Source: Rhea pennata
Lineage: Eukaryota; Chordata; Aves; Rheiformes; Rheidae
Assembly: GCF_028389875.1 (NCBI RefSeq)
Contig: NC_084669.1
Location: 30,058,567-30,122,566 of the forward strand
Length of the DNA: 64,000 bases
Direction of reading: 5' to 3'
The position numbers were made by a program, and so were the translations under genes. Of this stretch, positions 12,401 to 27,800 are shown piece after piece (within the stretch, counting starts at the first letter, position 1; each line of letters starts with the position of its first letter). Under the pieces are notes generated by a model, which saw nothing but the letters and a program-made list of their open reading frames with translations, was not told the DNA's origin and ran no database searches.

Positions 12401-15400
12401 GACGACAGCATAATGGAGATGAAAACCAAATTTGCACACCCAGCCTCAGAGGTTTAAGGGAACATGGCCAGGCTGGGGCAGAGGAAAGTGAGGGCAGCTG
12501 CCTATAACGCCAGGGCTCCCCCAAACCATTACTTATTGAGGAAACTCCTGTTGCCCTTTCTTTGCCCATTCGCCATACTGTAATCAAGCATAGAAATGCC
12601 TCATTTTTGGAAAACAGTTGCAGATCTACTAGTAGATATAGACACATATATAGACATAGATGTGCTTAATGAAGTGTATGTTTGATTGCTCGTGCCTTTT
12701 CCGGACACAGGGCAAGGCACATAATCAGAGCTTCTTGGTTTTATTGCAGGAAGCGAAGGTTCATTTGAAATCAGCAACACAACTGGAGCCATTTCTGTTA
12801 TAAAAAGCCCAAATCAGCTTAACAAAGAAGTGTATGAACTGAAAGTACAGGTATGTTTTGTGGCCACTTGAAAGCTGATGGTCTTAAATACTGTGAGTGG
12901 GCATTATCTAAAATAACGCAATTTATATCACACTTTTTTTTAGGAGCTACCTCCTGTATTTGAGCAGACTGCCAACTAGTCAGAACAAGCTGCATTTGTT
13001 TTCTGGGATATTTAGGGTGCCTCCAATTTCTCTTTCAAATGAAGTTGTCTTGTCACGATTTCATTCCTGTGTCTAGAGAATTAATATCCTGTACATCTGT
13101 ACCTGTAAATAAATGTGCTCTGTGTTTTAAAATTTTGTTACTGGACTGGGAATCAAAGACTTCTAGTTTCTATGTGCTGAGATAGGTGACTTAAATCTAT
13201 GAGTAGTAACGGGATTGAAGTAGATCATGCTATCATATTAGTGTCCACTCTTGAAGCATAGATCAACCACATAAAAAGACATGCTTATACCTTAGTAAGT
13301 TGAAAGTGCTACCTTGCCCAAGTAAGGACTGAGTAATCTGAAAACAGTTTTGTGGCCTGGCACACTCCTAGAGCCAGTGTAGCATCCCCAGGGCACTTGC
13401 TCACTGGTGGGCTCAAGTAGGTTGCTGAACTGGCAGATTATAAGGTTCCTTGCTCTGACTTAGACTTGGGCGCTGTTTCTTTTCCTAATCTCTCCGGTTT
13501 CCTACAGCCTGCTAGTGCTTCACGGATGCAGGATTAGTCAGGCTCTGCTGACCTCTGAGTGCAGCTCTGGCAACCCCGAGCTCCAAGGCTCTCTGAGGAA
13601 CCAAATGGGTGTTGTAGTACCCAGCATGGGTCCCAACAGGTGCCTCAGTTACAGGACAGAAAATGATATGTGGAACTTAACTGAGCATTGCTGTAAACCT
13701 GATATCCTTTAAGCAATTGAATTTGGCTAATCAGAGATATTTAGAAAATCATCTATTGTCTTTGGTTTTGAGCGCTTTGAGTACAAAGGCTTCTGTTATG
13801 AAAACCTGATACAAACACAAGTCAGAATTCCTGTCCTGACAGAAGAAATATCTTATGTTCAATCTAGTGAACCAGTTTGCATGTTGGGAATGTTGAAACT
13901 TAGGCCAATTTGATTGTTCAGCTCAGATAAGTGCCAGCAAAGCTTGCTTATCTGTCCAAACAATACCCATTTTACATTAAGCTCATCTAGATAGCAAAGC
14001 GGAATTGTGAATCAGAGAGTAGATCTCCAAAAAAATTTGTCAGTTTCTATTATTTCTAGTATTTCCCTGCAAGTACGGTTTTCCTTACAGTATTTTAACA
14101 CTGCTATCCTTTCAGGAATGGGTAAATCAGCTACATGTGGGACCTCAGCAAATTTAAAATTCCTCTTCCTTTTTTATTCCAGCAATAGTTTTGGCCCGCC
14201 ATTATTTTGTCAATATTAGATTGTCTGAAGAGAACTGTTTTCACCTAGGATGAAGTACTAAGCTCATAAAATCAGGAGAGTTTTCTCATCAGAGCTCTGT
14301 TTTGACTGTTTATTACCATAATCTTCTAATCATCATAAACTTCAGGGGGAAATGTACTGAGATTTCTAGACAAACGTAAGGCTGTGTGTCTTTGTGTACA
14401 AAGTTGATGTGTTAGGGTGATATGTGCTCGCAGAACAATACCTGGACATGGAATTGAGGGAAGAGCTAAGTAAGAAGGGAAAATTCTCTCATCATTTTTT
14501 TCCTCTCTCTTGCTCCCTTTACAGGCATCAGAAGTCAGTCAAGAAGGTGACATCTCAGTGCATGCTTTTGCCGCAGTGACTATACGGGTGGTTGACCTCA
14601 ACAACCATCCTCCGACATTCTATGGAGAAAATGGTCCCCAGAACCGATTTGAACTGACTATGTATGAGCATCCCCCAGAAGGTGAAATCTTGAGGGGACT
14701 GAAGATTACAGTCAATGATTCAGATCAGGTAAGTGAGAACTACGGGGGCTTCCAGTTTCCTGCCCTGTTTTCTCCAAAGACAAGAAGCAGCTGTCAGATT
14801 GGCAAATGTCACTTTAGGAACCCAACTGTTTCACCTGCACTCTCGAACAGCTGACAGAGTAAGTAGTTGAGAGGTCCATTACCAGGGACAGTATGGACTC
14901 AGAAGCATATTTAACCTGCATTCTGCTGTTGTTATGCTGTCATGATAGCCCATGAGAGGAGTGGTCCTAAACCTGTAGTCCAGCTCTTGTGGCCACTAAA
15001 GTTCAACAGTCTTTATCTGCCTCCCCTTTCTGTTGGCTATATTCAGGAGTTTTCAGTGTAATGCCTGAGAACTTACTATCTTTGAACATTTATTTCGTCC
15101 AGACACTTTAGTAACTTCAAGTACAATTGCTGTCGGTATCTCCTTGGGCCCCTCTGGAAAAAATATGATCTGTATCCTTACATTATCTTCATTACAAGAT
15201 GCTATCCTTCTGGCCCTTATTTTACAGCCAGAATCTGCAGTCCATGCTTTGATAAATAATTCCCACTAGAGTGGTATTTTTAAGTAATCTTAAAATTATG
15301 CTGGAGGAGAACTAACTCTAACCAGATAAAAGAAAAGAATAGAGGACTTCATTCATCTCAGCCTGCTACTTAACTGACCTGTGATGCCCGTAGATACTAT

Positions 15401-18400
15401 GGTGATGGTTGCTATAGGGATCCCTAGGCTAAAAACTGTATGAATGGCATCCATTTGAGTTAGCCTGAGGTTAAGGAGTGACAAGAGAAAGCTTAATGCA
15501 TCTGAGTATTACTACTGGAAAGAGTGCTCTTATATAACTGCACTCAGTATTGTGCTGTTTTGCCTGTATTGTTGTATTCTATCAAACCCACCAGCTTCTT
15601 CCCCCTCCCTCCTGCTGCTCTGCAGCAAGCAGATAAATGACTGCTTTCAAAGCAGTGCTAAGTCTATCCCACTGTTGTCACAGAGGCTATTGCTGCAGAA
15701 GGAAAGAAACAAAACACATCTCTGCTGGCTTGTCTTCCGTTTAGAGGCAAAATGTGTATGTATTATATATAGGCTGACAAAATATTCAGGCTGCACGTTA
15801 GGCAGTAAAATAAGGAGAAAACGTTACTGAATATTCTGCATAGATTTCTAAAGAAGCTTCCTAATACAGTGATACACATCACTGTAGAGGAATTGGATTG
15901 GTTTTGTTTTAAGGTATCGAAAGTTATGGTTGACTATATAGGAAAGGAAATTAATCATTTATCTGTTTTCATCACAGTCTTTGGTATTTCTTCCTTTGGA
16001 CGAATGGATGGTGCTGGTAGGGAAGCAGGTTTGAGAACAGCCTCTCTTAAGGCCTACAGTCAGATGGAAATGCAATCTTTACTTGCAAGAATATCATGCT
16101 AAAACTTCTCAAACCCTCCTCATCTGACAGGCCACTGCTTAGGGCTCAGTGCCACTGTCCCGTTGCATCATCCATATGTCCTGTGATTGTCCACTTGGAG
16201 TCACGCAACCTGGCTTGCTCTGAGCGTATCTGGGTTTGGTTGACATCGCTGTCAGCCTTCGGGGTGGGTGGTTCACTCCACCCCAGAGCCACTGTCCCCG
16301 CAGTCATGTACAGTGCAGAGGATTTACTGTGGTTGCAGGGCCAACCTTCCCCATCAACACTATTCCCCACAGTCCGGCAGTGCTGCCTTCACTTGTGTGT
16401 TTGGCTTTACTGCCTCGCAAAAGGGAACCTATTGCCTCCTGTTGAGCTGTGAGGGGTTGTATTCCCAAGCAACCCAAACCACTGAACTTGAATCCCAGCT
16501 CATTCTGGTTCCCTTGGGGGACTGCAGCTGAATGTTTTTTCTCTTGATACGGGCTAGCATAGAAGCAAGAACTGCTCATAACAAGGTCTGCAGGGACACA
16601 GGTGAAAGTGAAAGTTATCCTGTCTGTAATTATAGAAATTTTTCATCTAAAGATTCTTCCTAGGGGAAAACATGGCATCAAACAGTCAGTGAATAGGCCT
16701 GGTTGTCATAGTGTAACTGTGACATTGGGAAATTGGTGAACTGAGAGAGCTGATCAAGTGAGGTCAGCTCATATTCCCTTCTCCCCTGTAAGACAGTGAT
16801 AAGAAAAGATAAGAGCCTCTTTTTGCCATTTATCTTCCATGCTCCAACGTGGTTTTAAAAAATTGCCTGGCCTTTTGGCTGTAGCTTGCTATTCCCAGAT
16901 TGCATGCAGATAGTGTTAATTTTCTAGGTACCGCTATTTTCCTGCTCCTTTCTGTCTAGAACATTTATCTGTATGATGGGATTTAGCTTCTCACTTCACC
17001 TGGAGCTCTCTGATGTGTGTGTCTCATTATAATATGCATAGGTGGAGCGCTGCTCTCCTTCCAGGTTCATGAACTTCCGTAAGTTTTGGTGTTTGTAACC
17101 CTGGGCTAATTAATTCAGTCAGTGCAAACTGTTGAGTATCATCTCTGTGTTGAAACTGCACATCTTAGTGGCTCAGATTCCTTCTAGGCTGTGAGCGGTT
17201 CGGCCACAGGCTGCGTTTTTAAGAGGTCCGTTGTCTTGGCTTTGGCAGTTCAGTTGTCTTTCCATAGCAGAAATCAGGAGGAGGCAGGTATGATGCATCT
17301 GCTGATGCGCCTGTGGTTATTCAGCTGCTACTAGCCTGCAGCGTGAGGCAGGAAGCCCAGGACTCCTTGCCACAACAGTCAGTCTCTTAGCCAGACCTGC
17401 TGCAGGGTTTTTCCATTATAATTGAAAGAATAACCAAGCTTGTCAATCTATTTTAAGAAAAGCCCCGTCTGTCTTGTGACCAGAGCTGGAGAGATTATAC
17501 AACTAAGCTTCTTAGCGCTCTCTTACTGCAGGGTGGAGAACGGAGGGCTTTAAGCAGTAAGACTCACGTTTTACACAGCCTGAAGAAACAGAGCCTATGT
17601 AAGCTCTAAGAAATACAATGGCCGCTTTAAACAATGCAGTATCTGCTTTTCCTTACAGGGTGCCAATGCTAAATTCAACCTCCGTCTTGTTGGACCTGGT
17701 GGCATCTTCCGAGTTGTTCCCCAAACTGTCCTGAATGAAGCACAGGTTACAATAATAGTGGAAAATTCTGCTGCTATTGACTATGAAAAATTCAAAGTGT
17801 TAACCTTCAAGGTACTTCTGCTTTCCGTCTCCTCTCTGGTTGTATATATGATATATCTCTGATGGCTTATGTATATGATAGTATTCAGCTGATAGTCATT
17901 TAGACTGACCCCTAAGGTTGTTATTTCTGCTCTCATGATGATAAATTCACAGCATGAAATCCTAACTTCTCTGGAGCCAGGAATTCACCTGCTTAGTCCT
18001 AAGTAATTTGGTCCATGATCATGCTTTTGTATCTTAGTTGGCTGAAGACACCAGCTGACTGAAAGATAATTTCCCAAAATTGCTTGCTGCGTTTGTCAGG
18101 CGACCTATATGACCCTTTTCAGATTGATTTGAGGCCACTTTACCCATGCTCCAAGCCAGCTATACAAGAACCATCTTTTGTCCAAAATCTAGGAACTTGC
18201 ATTGGCAGCTTCCCTGATGGATTCATTGGCTTGTCAACAAGATAACATAATTATGTAGTTTCTGGTTCATGTCAGCTGCCTCTGCACGTGACTATAGAAA
18301 GCTCAGAAAGTTCTTTCTGAAAGAATGGTGTAGATGATCCCTGTGGGCATAGAAAAGATTGCTGAAACTGTATAGCTAAGTACTAGCATATGCTAATCTT

Positions 18401-18802
18401 GGTTTTGTACAGAAAGTGGATTTTTCTGTACGCTCCAGAAGCCAGACTTCCTGGATTTTGTTGTCATCCTTGCCACATGCTTTGCTTTGTGTCCTTAGGA
18501 AGTCATTTCACTGCAATATGTCTGATGTCCCTCTTGTAATGTTTATCAGCGACTTTGAGTGTAATAGGTTATAGATGCTACAAAAATACGATGCATCATT
18601 ATTGTGTTGAAATGGAAGATTCAGAAAGGGTTATGAAGTGCTACCAAAACTAATTATAGTAAGTGCACATTTATTCAGCTTAAACTATCAAAAGACCACT
18701 AAAGAAGTTACACATGGCCTCCTCATGAATACTAATAGAAATCAAGGTGGTTAATGTGGTTGCCAGGAACTGAAAGAATTAATTAATTAATAAAGAATAT
18801 AG

Positions 18803-18837
<35 letters not shown>

Positions 18838-21800
18838 TACACACACACACATGCATATATAACTTAAGCAGTTATTTTCTTTTTTTTTAATTAAATTATG
18901 TCTACAGAAGAAAGACTGTAAAGGCGCTGCTGAAAATGCAGAGCCTTTGACTGTATTGTAAATGTAGAAGGTGCAGTTGGGTGATATAGTAGTAATATAT
19001 GGCAGCAGATACTTTATAAAGTCCTCATTACCTTCTCCATTTCCCTGAGAAGTTCAAATCACTTACTACCCCATTTTAGTTGCTAAAGTAGTCCTTCTAG
19101 TTGGAATTTTGGATGAAGTATGTTTTTATTTCTATTTAACACATATTCCACAGCAGCTTTGAAGAGTTATTTTCTGGTAAGCAGCGATCCTTTCTCTCAG
19201 CTTTATTATTGACCAGTAACAATGCCAGAGAGGAATTAAAGCTAATTTGACTGGAACGTGCACTGAAGAACTGGCCGAGGCAGTGGCTGCTTGAGAAAAT
19301 CTGTCCTCCAGCTACAGCTTGCCTTTAAATGCAGTGGGTAGCCAGGACCTCCTCCCTTTTCAGCCAGCCAGGAGCTAGAGCTGATGTCTCAGGGTATGGC
19401 AGCTGTGACCACCTGTGCCTCTGACGCCTCCAGTCTGCCCTCTTAGAGCGAAAGCAGGGTTCAGGCTCTGCCACGGCAGCTGGGTGTTGCTGTCCTGAGG
19501 GCCAAACTTCCCATCTCCTTGCAGTGTCCCTCCTCGGCCATAGCGAGGGCCTTCTGCAGGCACCAGCGGCTCCTACAGTCGGACCCAAATAATGCTGGAT
19601 TGTGTTTGGTTGCCAAAGTCAGAATTTGTTTTAAAAATTCATCCGCCACTTCGAAGATGGTATCTCAGTGTGTTGTTCAAGCCTTTGTGTTAACTGCTGC
19701 TGTGTAGTCTTCTGAAGAAACAGCTCTATGCAGTTTTTCCTCTCCCTGTGTATAACAAACAGTGTAGCTCTGCACAGTGCATCGCAGGCAAGGGAACTGC
19801 CAGAGACCCTGCCCTGGAGGGAGGTGTCATTAACCTGTTGACATAGCTGGACTATGGTTGCTAAAAGAAGAGAAAATAAAAACAAATGTAGAAATAAAAT
19901 CAAAATACTAAAGCCCTCAGAATTTTCTAAGACAAGTGATTCTATCAGCAAAGATTATTTCACTGTAGACACTGTAATTTAGTTCTAAATCAACATACAT
20001 GTTAAGCAATGAGGTTTTTATCTGTGTGCTGCTGTAGGAGCTGAGATTGCTCATGAGGAGATTTTTCTCATGATGTTTGTGTGACTGGGCCTTTAAAAAT
20101 TTCTTTTGCTGAAATCCTATTATAGACTCCTAAGCACAGTAGTTATCAGAGTTTAGTAACGAAATTCCCGTTTTAGAACAAATTTATGCTATATAATTTC
20201 AAGCAATCCTTACAACTGAATTTCTCCAAGATCCTTTCAGTGTTTATTTCTAATACATTAAAATGTTTAGACAATGGGAACAGCTCCAGCAGATGACACT
20301 TGAGATGGCCTTATCCCTGCCTACTTAAACTGAGCTTCCCCTGCCCCCCACCCCAAAAAAAACCTGTCACCTCTAGGTGATATGAATGTGTCTGAATTGA
20401 GCAGCGCAAGCACCCGAAGGCTGTGGGTGCTCCAGCACCCAGCAAGTGGTGTCACTGCTGGTGTTTGTGTATCACACGTTCCTGACGTGGCTGCAGCAGG
20501 AGCGAGACCGCGCGCCCAGCAAAGGGGAAGAAGAGCTCCAGCAAGCCGTTGTCTCCGCCGGGTGCAGCAGGGATTTAGCAGGGGCTCTGCAAGAGCCCTG
20601 CTCCACCGCCTGAAGCTCAGCGTTCAGCTGATCATTCATCTTGTTTGGGAGAGCCACTGTCTACTGGGAATTAAAACCCATCCAACTAGATTTTCAGTTG
20701 AGCCTCTTGTATCTCAGTTAAGTGCTCTGCCTCTTTCTTGCTCAGTCTCGCGCCACACAAGTGGCAACGGAGGGTTGCTGCTCTACCAACTCAGGCTGAG
20801 GAGTAAACAGAGATGCAGCAGATACTCTACTAGTATTTAGTGTTAGACCGAGAATACGAGAGAAAATGGACAGTGCTAAGTAGCGGAAGTCCTGTGGGAA
20901 AATGCTAGTGCAAGACTCTGGGGGTGAATTATCAACTATGGGCTCAGGCCGGTTTCCAGGCAAGTTGCCTACTGAGGACTCTTCCTTGCCTGAGCTGCCC
21001 ATGGGGGTCTTTGCAGGTGTTTGTTATGTCCTCTCTGAGCCATGCTGGCTACTTTGACTGGTCACATCTGTCGGGTAAGGTCTAATATGTATACACAGGT
21101 TTGAAATCTTTACGCAGCTGGATTGCCTGTTGCAAGCATGGACGAATGGTCATACGTTGTTCACTCGTGTAGCTCATATTCTCCATGTTTCTGGCTTGTC
21201 TGATCCAACCAGGTTAAAATGCACCAATGTGAGTAGTGAAAGGAAGCTGCTTTAAGAGGTAAAAACAGCTGCTTTGTAGTAATAAATTCCATATGTGCTC
21301 TTCTTAGCTTCTTGCAATAGAGGTGAACACACCTGAGAAATTCAGCTCAACAGCTGACGTAGTGATACGCTTGCTGGATACCAATGACAACGTCCCGAAG
21401 TTCTCCTCAGACTACTACATTGCCAGGATCCCTGAGAACTCCCCGGGGGGCTCAAACGTGGTCGCTGTAACTGTAAGTTTTGTTCAACTCCTAAGAGATT
21501 CATCTGTCTTGACCAGCTGTTTGTCAAAGCAGTCAAAATCAGTATACTGCCAAATACCTTAAAAATAGTTGGCAATGGCAACCAGCAAATCTTACTCCCT
21601 GTTCAACTTCTGGACTAAGCTCCAGCTTTCCAGAATCAACAACAACAAAAAAAACAGTTCTGATAAATATTTCAATAAAACTTTATTTTATCAGAACAAC
21701 AATTTTACTTTTCAATTAAAGGCCACCTGCTTTTAAGACAAATCACATGGTGAGTAAGTACTAAGAAAGTCCCAGTCAAATCAGTGTCTAGCAGGAGGAT

Positions 21801-24800
21801 CAGTTGTGACTAAGTGGAATTGGATTTACTGGATTTGCTTGCTTAAGTACGGGTAAAAAGAAAACAAAATGGCTGCTTAGCAGAGTATTAGCCTCCTCCT
21901 CCTGGGAGGAACCTGGCTGGTAAATGCATAATTAGACAGTTAACGAAGGCAAGAATGTAACAGTAAAAATCCCTGTGTAAGGATCTTCTCACAGCAGGGA
22001 GAATATGCTTATATATTTTCTAGTATCTCCCATTGCCCTAGGAAGAAAATCAGGTTGTTACATGAGCTGTAGAAGTGCTGGAGAAGCATTTCCAGCCGTT
22101 ATGCCCAAGCTGTATGTATGTTTTAATACAGCAGCTGGGACTGGAGGCAGATCTCATATCACAGAGCCGAGAAAGCTCCTAGCCACGTGGGAATCTGGGG
22201 GTGACGCAAGCCACCTCGCAGAGGCCCCAGAGGTGCGGGGGACGGAGTCAGGTTGTCAGAAACCCCAACGTCGGCTGGCCACAATTCACAGAGAAAATGA
22301 AATGACCAGAACTAAGGGCAGATTTTAAGGGCAGAAGAATGAAAGAGGAAATGAAACAAAAACAATACAAGAAAAAGAACATCAGAGGAAAGCTATAGAA
22401 AATGGAGACTCCAAAACACCATTGTGTTTGCAGGAGGAGGAGGAAGAAAATTCCAGGAGGTGGCCAGCAAAAAAAGAAAAACAAGAAAAATAAAATAAGA
22501 AAAGTTGCCAAAACTAGCCCTTCTGAGCCAAGATGGAGAGGAGAGCACAGCTGAAGGGTCCATGTAGAAGTTACTGCCATGTGGTACCAGCTCATTCCTT
22601 GACCCGTATTTGCCAGCCAAGTGGGATACTCCAAGTACTCAGGGTGACTATTCTGGTAGGAGTCCCAGCTGTGCAAGCTGTTTTAGGCAAAGTTAGGCAT
22701 TTCTGGAAAAACAAACTGCAGTCAGAATTAGGGGGTGAGGGAAGCTGCCCAAGCTCACATTGAAGAACTAAAAGCACATGCCCGCAAGGCTGTAGCTGTG
22801 TTACATCAGCCAGACAGGAATCGAAGACCTTGCTCCAGGTTTCAAAAGAAGCACCAAATACTTGAACAGGAAGATGAACAGGTAGTCCACTGCCACTGTG
22901 AATTTTGGTGGCCGAGTACAGTGCAATCACAGCGCCTCTCAGACTATATCAAAGGAGGAGGTGCTTAGAAAAAGCTGTCACCAAATCAGTGGCTTTCCTG
23001 TTCCCGAGCTAACAGAGGAAGCCAACAAGAGTTCAGAGCAAAGATAGCATCCGATATAGCATCTGCATTACTAGAAGTCCCACAGGCACAAGAGTGATTA
23101 AGACGTAAGCACAGCTAAAATATTATGTATAGATTGAAATAATTGCTATGCATTAATTTCAATTAAATCAATTAAACAAGTAGAGACTTAGAAAAAATGC
23201 TGTATTTAAAGTAAATAATTTGGCCAGGGTGTATACATTAATATTTAATTGATAATGAGGGAGACTTGAGAACGGGCAGTTTGTTTGGGTCACTGAGATT
23301 GGCTTTGCTTCTATTAAAGGAAGGATCTGTTAAATGTCAACATTTGGAGCCATCTAGTGGCTTTCTCCCTGCTATAGCCTCCAGGCACCAGCCTAGCAGA
23401 GAGATGGGCATCTCAGCAGCTTTCCTGGGACACCCAGAGGCGTTTGCTTGTGTTAGATTTTGCAGTTGTATATGTGCACGTTTGGGTGATTTCGCCCTAA
23501 AAGCGTTCTGGCAAAAAGGAGGGAAAAGCTTTTGGATTTTGAAGTAGCCTGTTGTTGAGAGAAACATGAACATATTTCTTTTTGCAATTTAATGAAGGAT
23601 GACCCTATTATTTTCTTTTTCCTAAGGCTACAGATCCAGATTCCGGACTTTGGGGAGAAGTCAAGTATTCTATCTATGGAACAGGAGCAGATTTGTAAGT
23701 TAAAAAAAAAATCCTAACTATATTTGAGTGGAATTTTAAAAGAATTAAAAAAAAAAAGGAAGGGAAAAACAACAGCTGATGTCCTGACCTGCTCATATTC
23801 AAGGACATTTATGTCATGTTCTTTATGAGTTCTATGAAAAAAACAACAGGAAAACTAGTGCAGTCATTAAACATCTGCTTTATGAATTCATAGAGTTTTA
23901 CTCACAGAATATTTCCTCCCCTCCAAGACATAAGACAGCTCAGGTAAGTACCACTGCACAGGATCTGTTCAAATCACCATTTGAAAAATGCTTGTACTAG
24001 GAAGAGGAGGTTTCGGTCTGGTCTGTTGTTGTAAAAAGTCAATTCTAGGTAAAAGAAAATCCTTTACTCTTTTCCTCTCCTTTTCCATATAGCTGTACAA
24101 ATAGTTCAGTTTCAACTCTTGTCAAAATAAATCAAAGATGACAGGACTTCCAAGGATATAACCTTTAGCTTTGGAGGACAGCTTCATTGGGTGTTTATCA
24201 TTGGGTGTATAAAGCATTTAAACCTAATAGCTCCAGGTCAGAAAAGAAGGGAATCTCATGCTTGCTTGATTTCGTAATGGTGCTTAGCTCTCTGTCTTTG
24301 TTCAAAGTGTGGTGGGAAAGGCGTATGACGCATCATTTTCTCCCACACTTCTTTCATCCCCGCAGTTGCCCTGGCCACCACAGATATTGCTGCTGGAAGC
24401 CACAGCTCCTGGACATAGCGGGCTGCAGGCAAGAACTTACAAATGAATGAGCTGCTCAGGCACTTAACCCCAGAATCTGTGTTTCTCTGTACATTATCTG
24501 TCTGGACTTAAAGCTGAACTGCTCCTGTTAAGGTGAACACTATTTAGGAGACACAATCAAAATCCAGGATTGTTAAGGGTGAACCTCTTCTGTAGCCAGA
24601 AGGATATACATATGGGAACATTTCCAGGATGGATTATTTTGACTTTCTCACTAAGTCTTTAAGCGAGCTGCTAACTGGGTAGAGGCAAACAGACAAAGGT
24701 CATGTCATACAGTCCAGACCTCTCAGGTTGAAAATGTAACAGCTGGTGCAAAGGAGCTTGTGAAGGTTGTTGACAAAGGATTTAGAAAAAAAAAAAGTGC

Positions 24801-27800
24801 AAGTTTATTCTGATTGATGTTATAGGGATGTTCTGACTCACTGTTCTCATGCTCTTAAATGAGTAAATTAAGCTGTGTGGACCTTTTTTCCCTGCTTAAG
24901 TATGATTTTTTCCCCCTTTGCTTTTGCCAGGCTGGCATGGCTCTCCAAAGCTGGACTGATTTCCTGGCTCTTGAATTTCTAGATCTGCTAACAATTCATA
25001 TGCAGATTTAAGAGTTTCAGCTAGGAGCACGATTTTGTGTCTCAGGGGCTACATCAGTGCATTGGCAAAAAGATGAGTTGTACTGGAATAAGAGGAATAG
25101 TGATAGCTTTTTAAGATACAGCCATTACATCAGTAATCCTATGTCCAAGCTGTCAGCAGGAATGGAGTGCATTGCTGTAATCTCTTTACATCTCAGTACC
25201 TCCATTCTTCATCTCTAAAGTGAGGATGAAGAGAGTCTTCTCTGCATGCTTAGGCTGAACTGGGCTGTAAGGAGGTGCTCAGCACAGGCCTGTCTTCTAC
25301 CCTGAGCTGGACAGCACTTTCCACCTCAGCATCTTGGTTTTCATAAGGACTTGTATTTGTATTTAACAGGGTAATTCAAACAGCTGATGATCCTGGATTA
25401 TTAAGGGCCTCTTTGTAATCATGCTCAATTGAGCTCTCAGTTGGAATACAGAAAATATTTTGTTATCCTTTACACTAATTGAAGGATATATAAAGCCTTC
25501 CATTTCTTTAAAGTCCCACTGTTTGGAGCCTGTGCTGATAGTCCATTTAAAAAAGACACTGTGTTACTGTCTTCTCTGTAAATGCAAGCTTTCGCCTGTC
25601 ACTCTTGACAGTGTCTCGTTAATTACAAGTTTGTAGAATTGCACTTGCTGCAGATAAATCTGAACATCCACTCCACCCTATTGCCAGTCTGTGGAAATGT
25701 GATTATTCTGGGGGGAGATATTTTGCCCTGTACTTCCTGAGATTTGAGAGCAGCCATTTTTCTTATCCATTCTGAGAAACTAAGAGCTTAAATATGACAT
25801 GCAGCACACTTCCCTCAGCTATTGAGGGGGATATAAGTCAATCTTAATTTATTAGGACATGATCTAATACATTGTCCTTATAAACTGAACAAATAGGCAG
25901 TTCTTTGTGTTAAAACATTAAAGAAATCACTGTGGGAGAAGGCCATCACACCGAACACTTCATGAGGACAAAGGCTTTCACAAAAAAACTCTGCTAAAAT
26001 GGCTAATGCACAATGAATAGAAAAGCTTCACTAATCATTTTCTATTTTTCAAGCCTAAAGGAATGAGCCAAAAATAGATAAAGTGATTTGTGAACTGGCA
26101 GCTTTTTAGGTCTGTTTTCACCACGATGCATGAAGATCTCAGCTACTTCTCAGCCCAGATCCTCAGAACAGCTCATCTACATTAAACCATCTGGGCTCCA
26201 TTCAGTTCCCAGCACAGCTGAGGTGGTAGTGAAGAAAGGTATCTCCAAGTACTTTTCCTTTACCCCAGCCTTGCCTTGATAAGGCTGTTTGTTACTATCT
26301 AGAGGAGAGACCAAAGATCTAGTGAGCTGCATCCTTCCAAGTCCTGGACATGCACCTCCTCCTCTGAGCCTTTTCCATGTTCCCTATTTCTATGCCACTT
26401 CATTAGGCAGGGAAAGCTGGGCACAGAAACAGCAAAGGCTGCCTGAGGCCTGTGGGTTTCCAGCTTGCACAGGCTCTTTTTTTGGCAGGAGACATATTTC
26501 TGAGGCTTTCACTGCAAGCCAAAATAGCACTCCTAAGCATACAGTCTGTCAGCCAGACGTAAGTTCAGTGTAAAGTACCAAACTGGGAGCAAATTCAAGG
26601 TTTACAACCTGGAACATAGGTGGGCTCTAAACAGGTTTAGTGACCAGAAATTCCAAGTCTCTCCATGCTTCTCTTCCAGGTTCTTAATCCACCCATCAAC
26701 AGGTATAATTTACACCCAGCCTTGGGCTACATTAGATGCTGAAGTGAACTCCAAGTACAATTTCTACGTGAAGGCAGAGGACACAGATGGGAAGTACAGC
26801 TTGGCTGAAGTGTTCATCACTGTGCTAGATGTCAATGACCACTCTCCAGAGTTCAACGAGAACATCCAGGAAAAGACGATGATCATCGGGTCACCAGTGA
26901 AGATAGAGGTGAGAACACCATGCGTCACAAAGCAGAGTGCTTTGGAGAACCCCCAGCTCTGACATTTATTGCGCTGGGATCATGATGAATGCCTGAAAGT
27001 TGGCTTTTTCTGGATCTTTATTTTGCACATATGTAACATGGATTAAAACACAATGACAGTATTGACAGACTGCTGAGAAGAGAATATAGGCAAAAGAAGT
27101 TCAGTTACAGTATTTGAACAATCTGCTGCAGGATTATATAGTCTTTGATCAGAAGCCCAAATAAGATAACTGAATAAAAGTACAGAATTTTGAATACTTG
27201 ACTTCCTGTCATGCCACCGTGGTCAACTCACAAATTCCTTTCCTTTCCCTTTGCAGAAGGTTATATAGTGATCCACTAAAGCGATCTCTGGAACAGAAGG
27301 TTTGGGGTTTTGTTTTTTGTTTCCCCCCCCCTTTCTTTCCAAAGTGCAATTCACAGGCAAAGGAGCAAACCACCCTACATTACACACATTTAATGCATAT
27401 AATCAAGCTGATTACACAACACCTAACCTAGATAAAATAACTCTCATAGCATAAAGATTAAGGTAACAGTACTTTGAAGAGAGTGGAGCTAATCACATTG
27501 TCCTCTATTTACTTAATATTTGTCCCCATTCTGAATAGGAAACTCCCTGGTAATAAGCCATTTCCATTCTACAGATTGGTTATGATTCAGTTTTTCCACT
27601 GCTTTAATCTCAAATAGAAATCATTTATACAAGAGCAGCTCTACTCCTGCTGTTTTCACTAGAAAATGTAGCACAGCTGATACTGGGAAAGGCAAAATTG
27701 TTTCTAAGACCACACAATAACAGCCCAGTGATCTCAAAGCAGGGATATTATCAGAAACCTTTTGAGTTTTGTCTTTAGGCAAGATACAAACAATACCATC

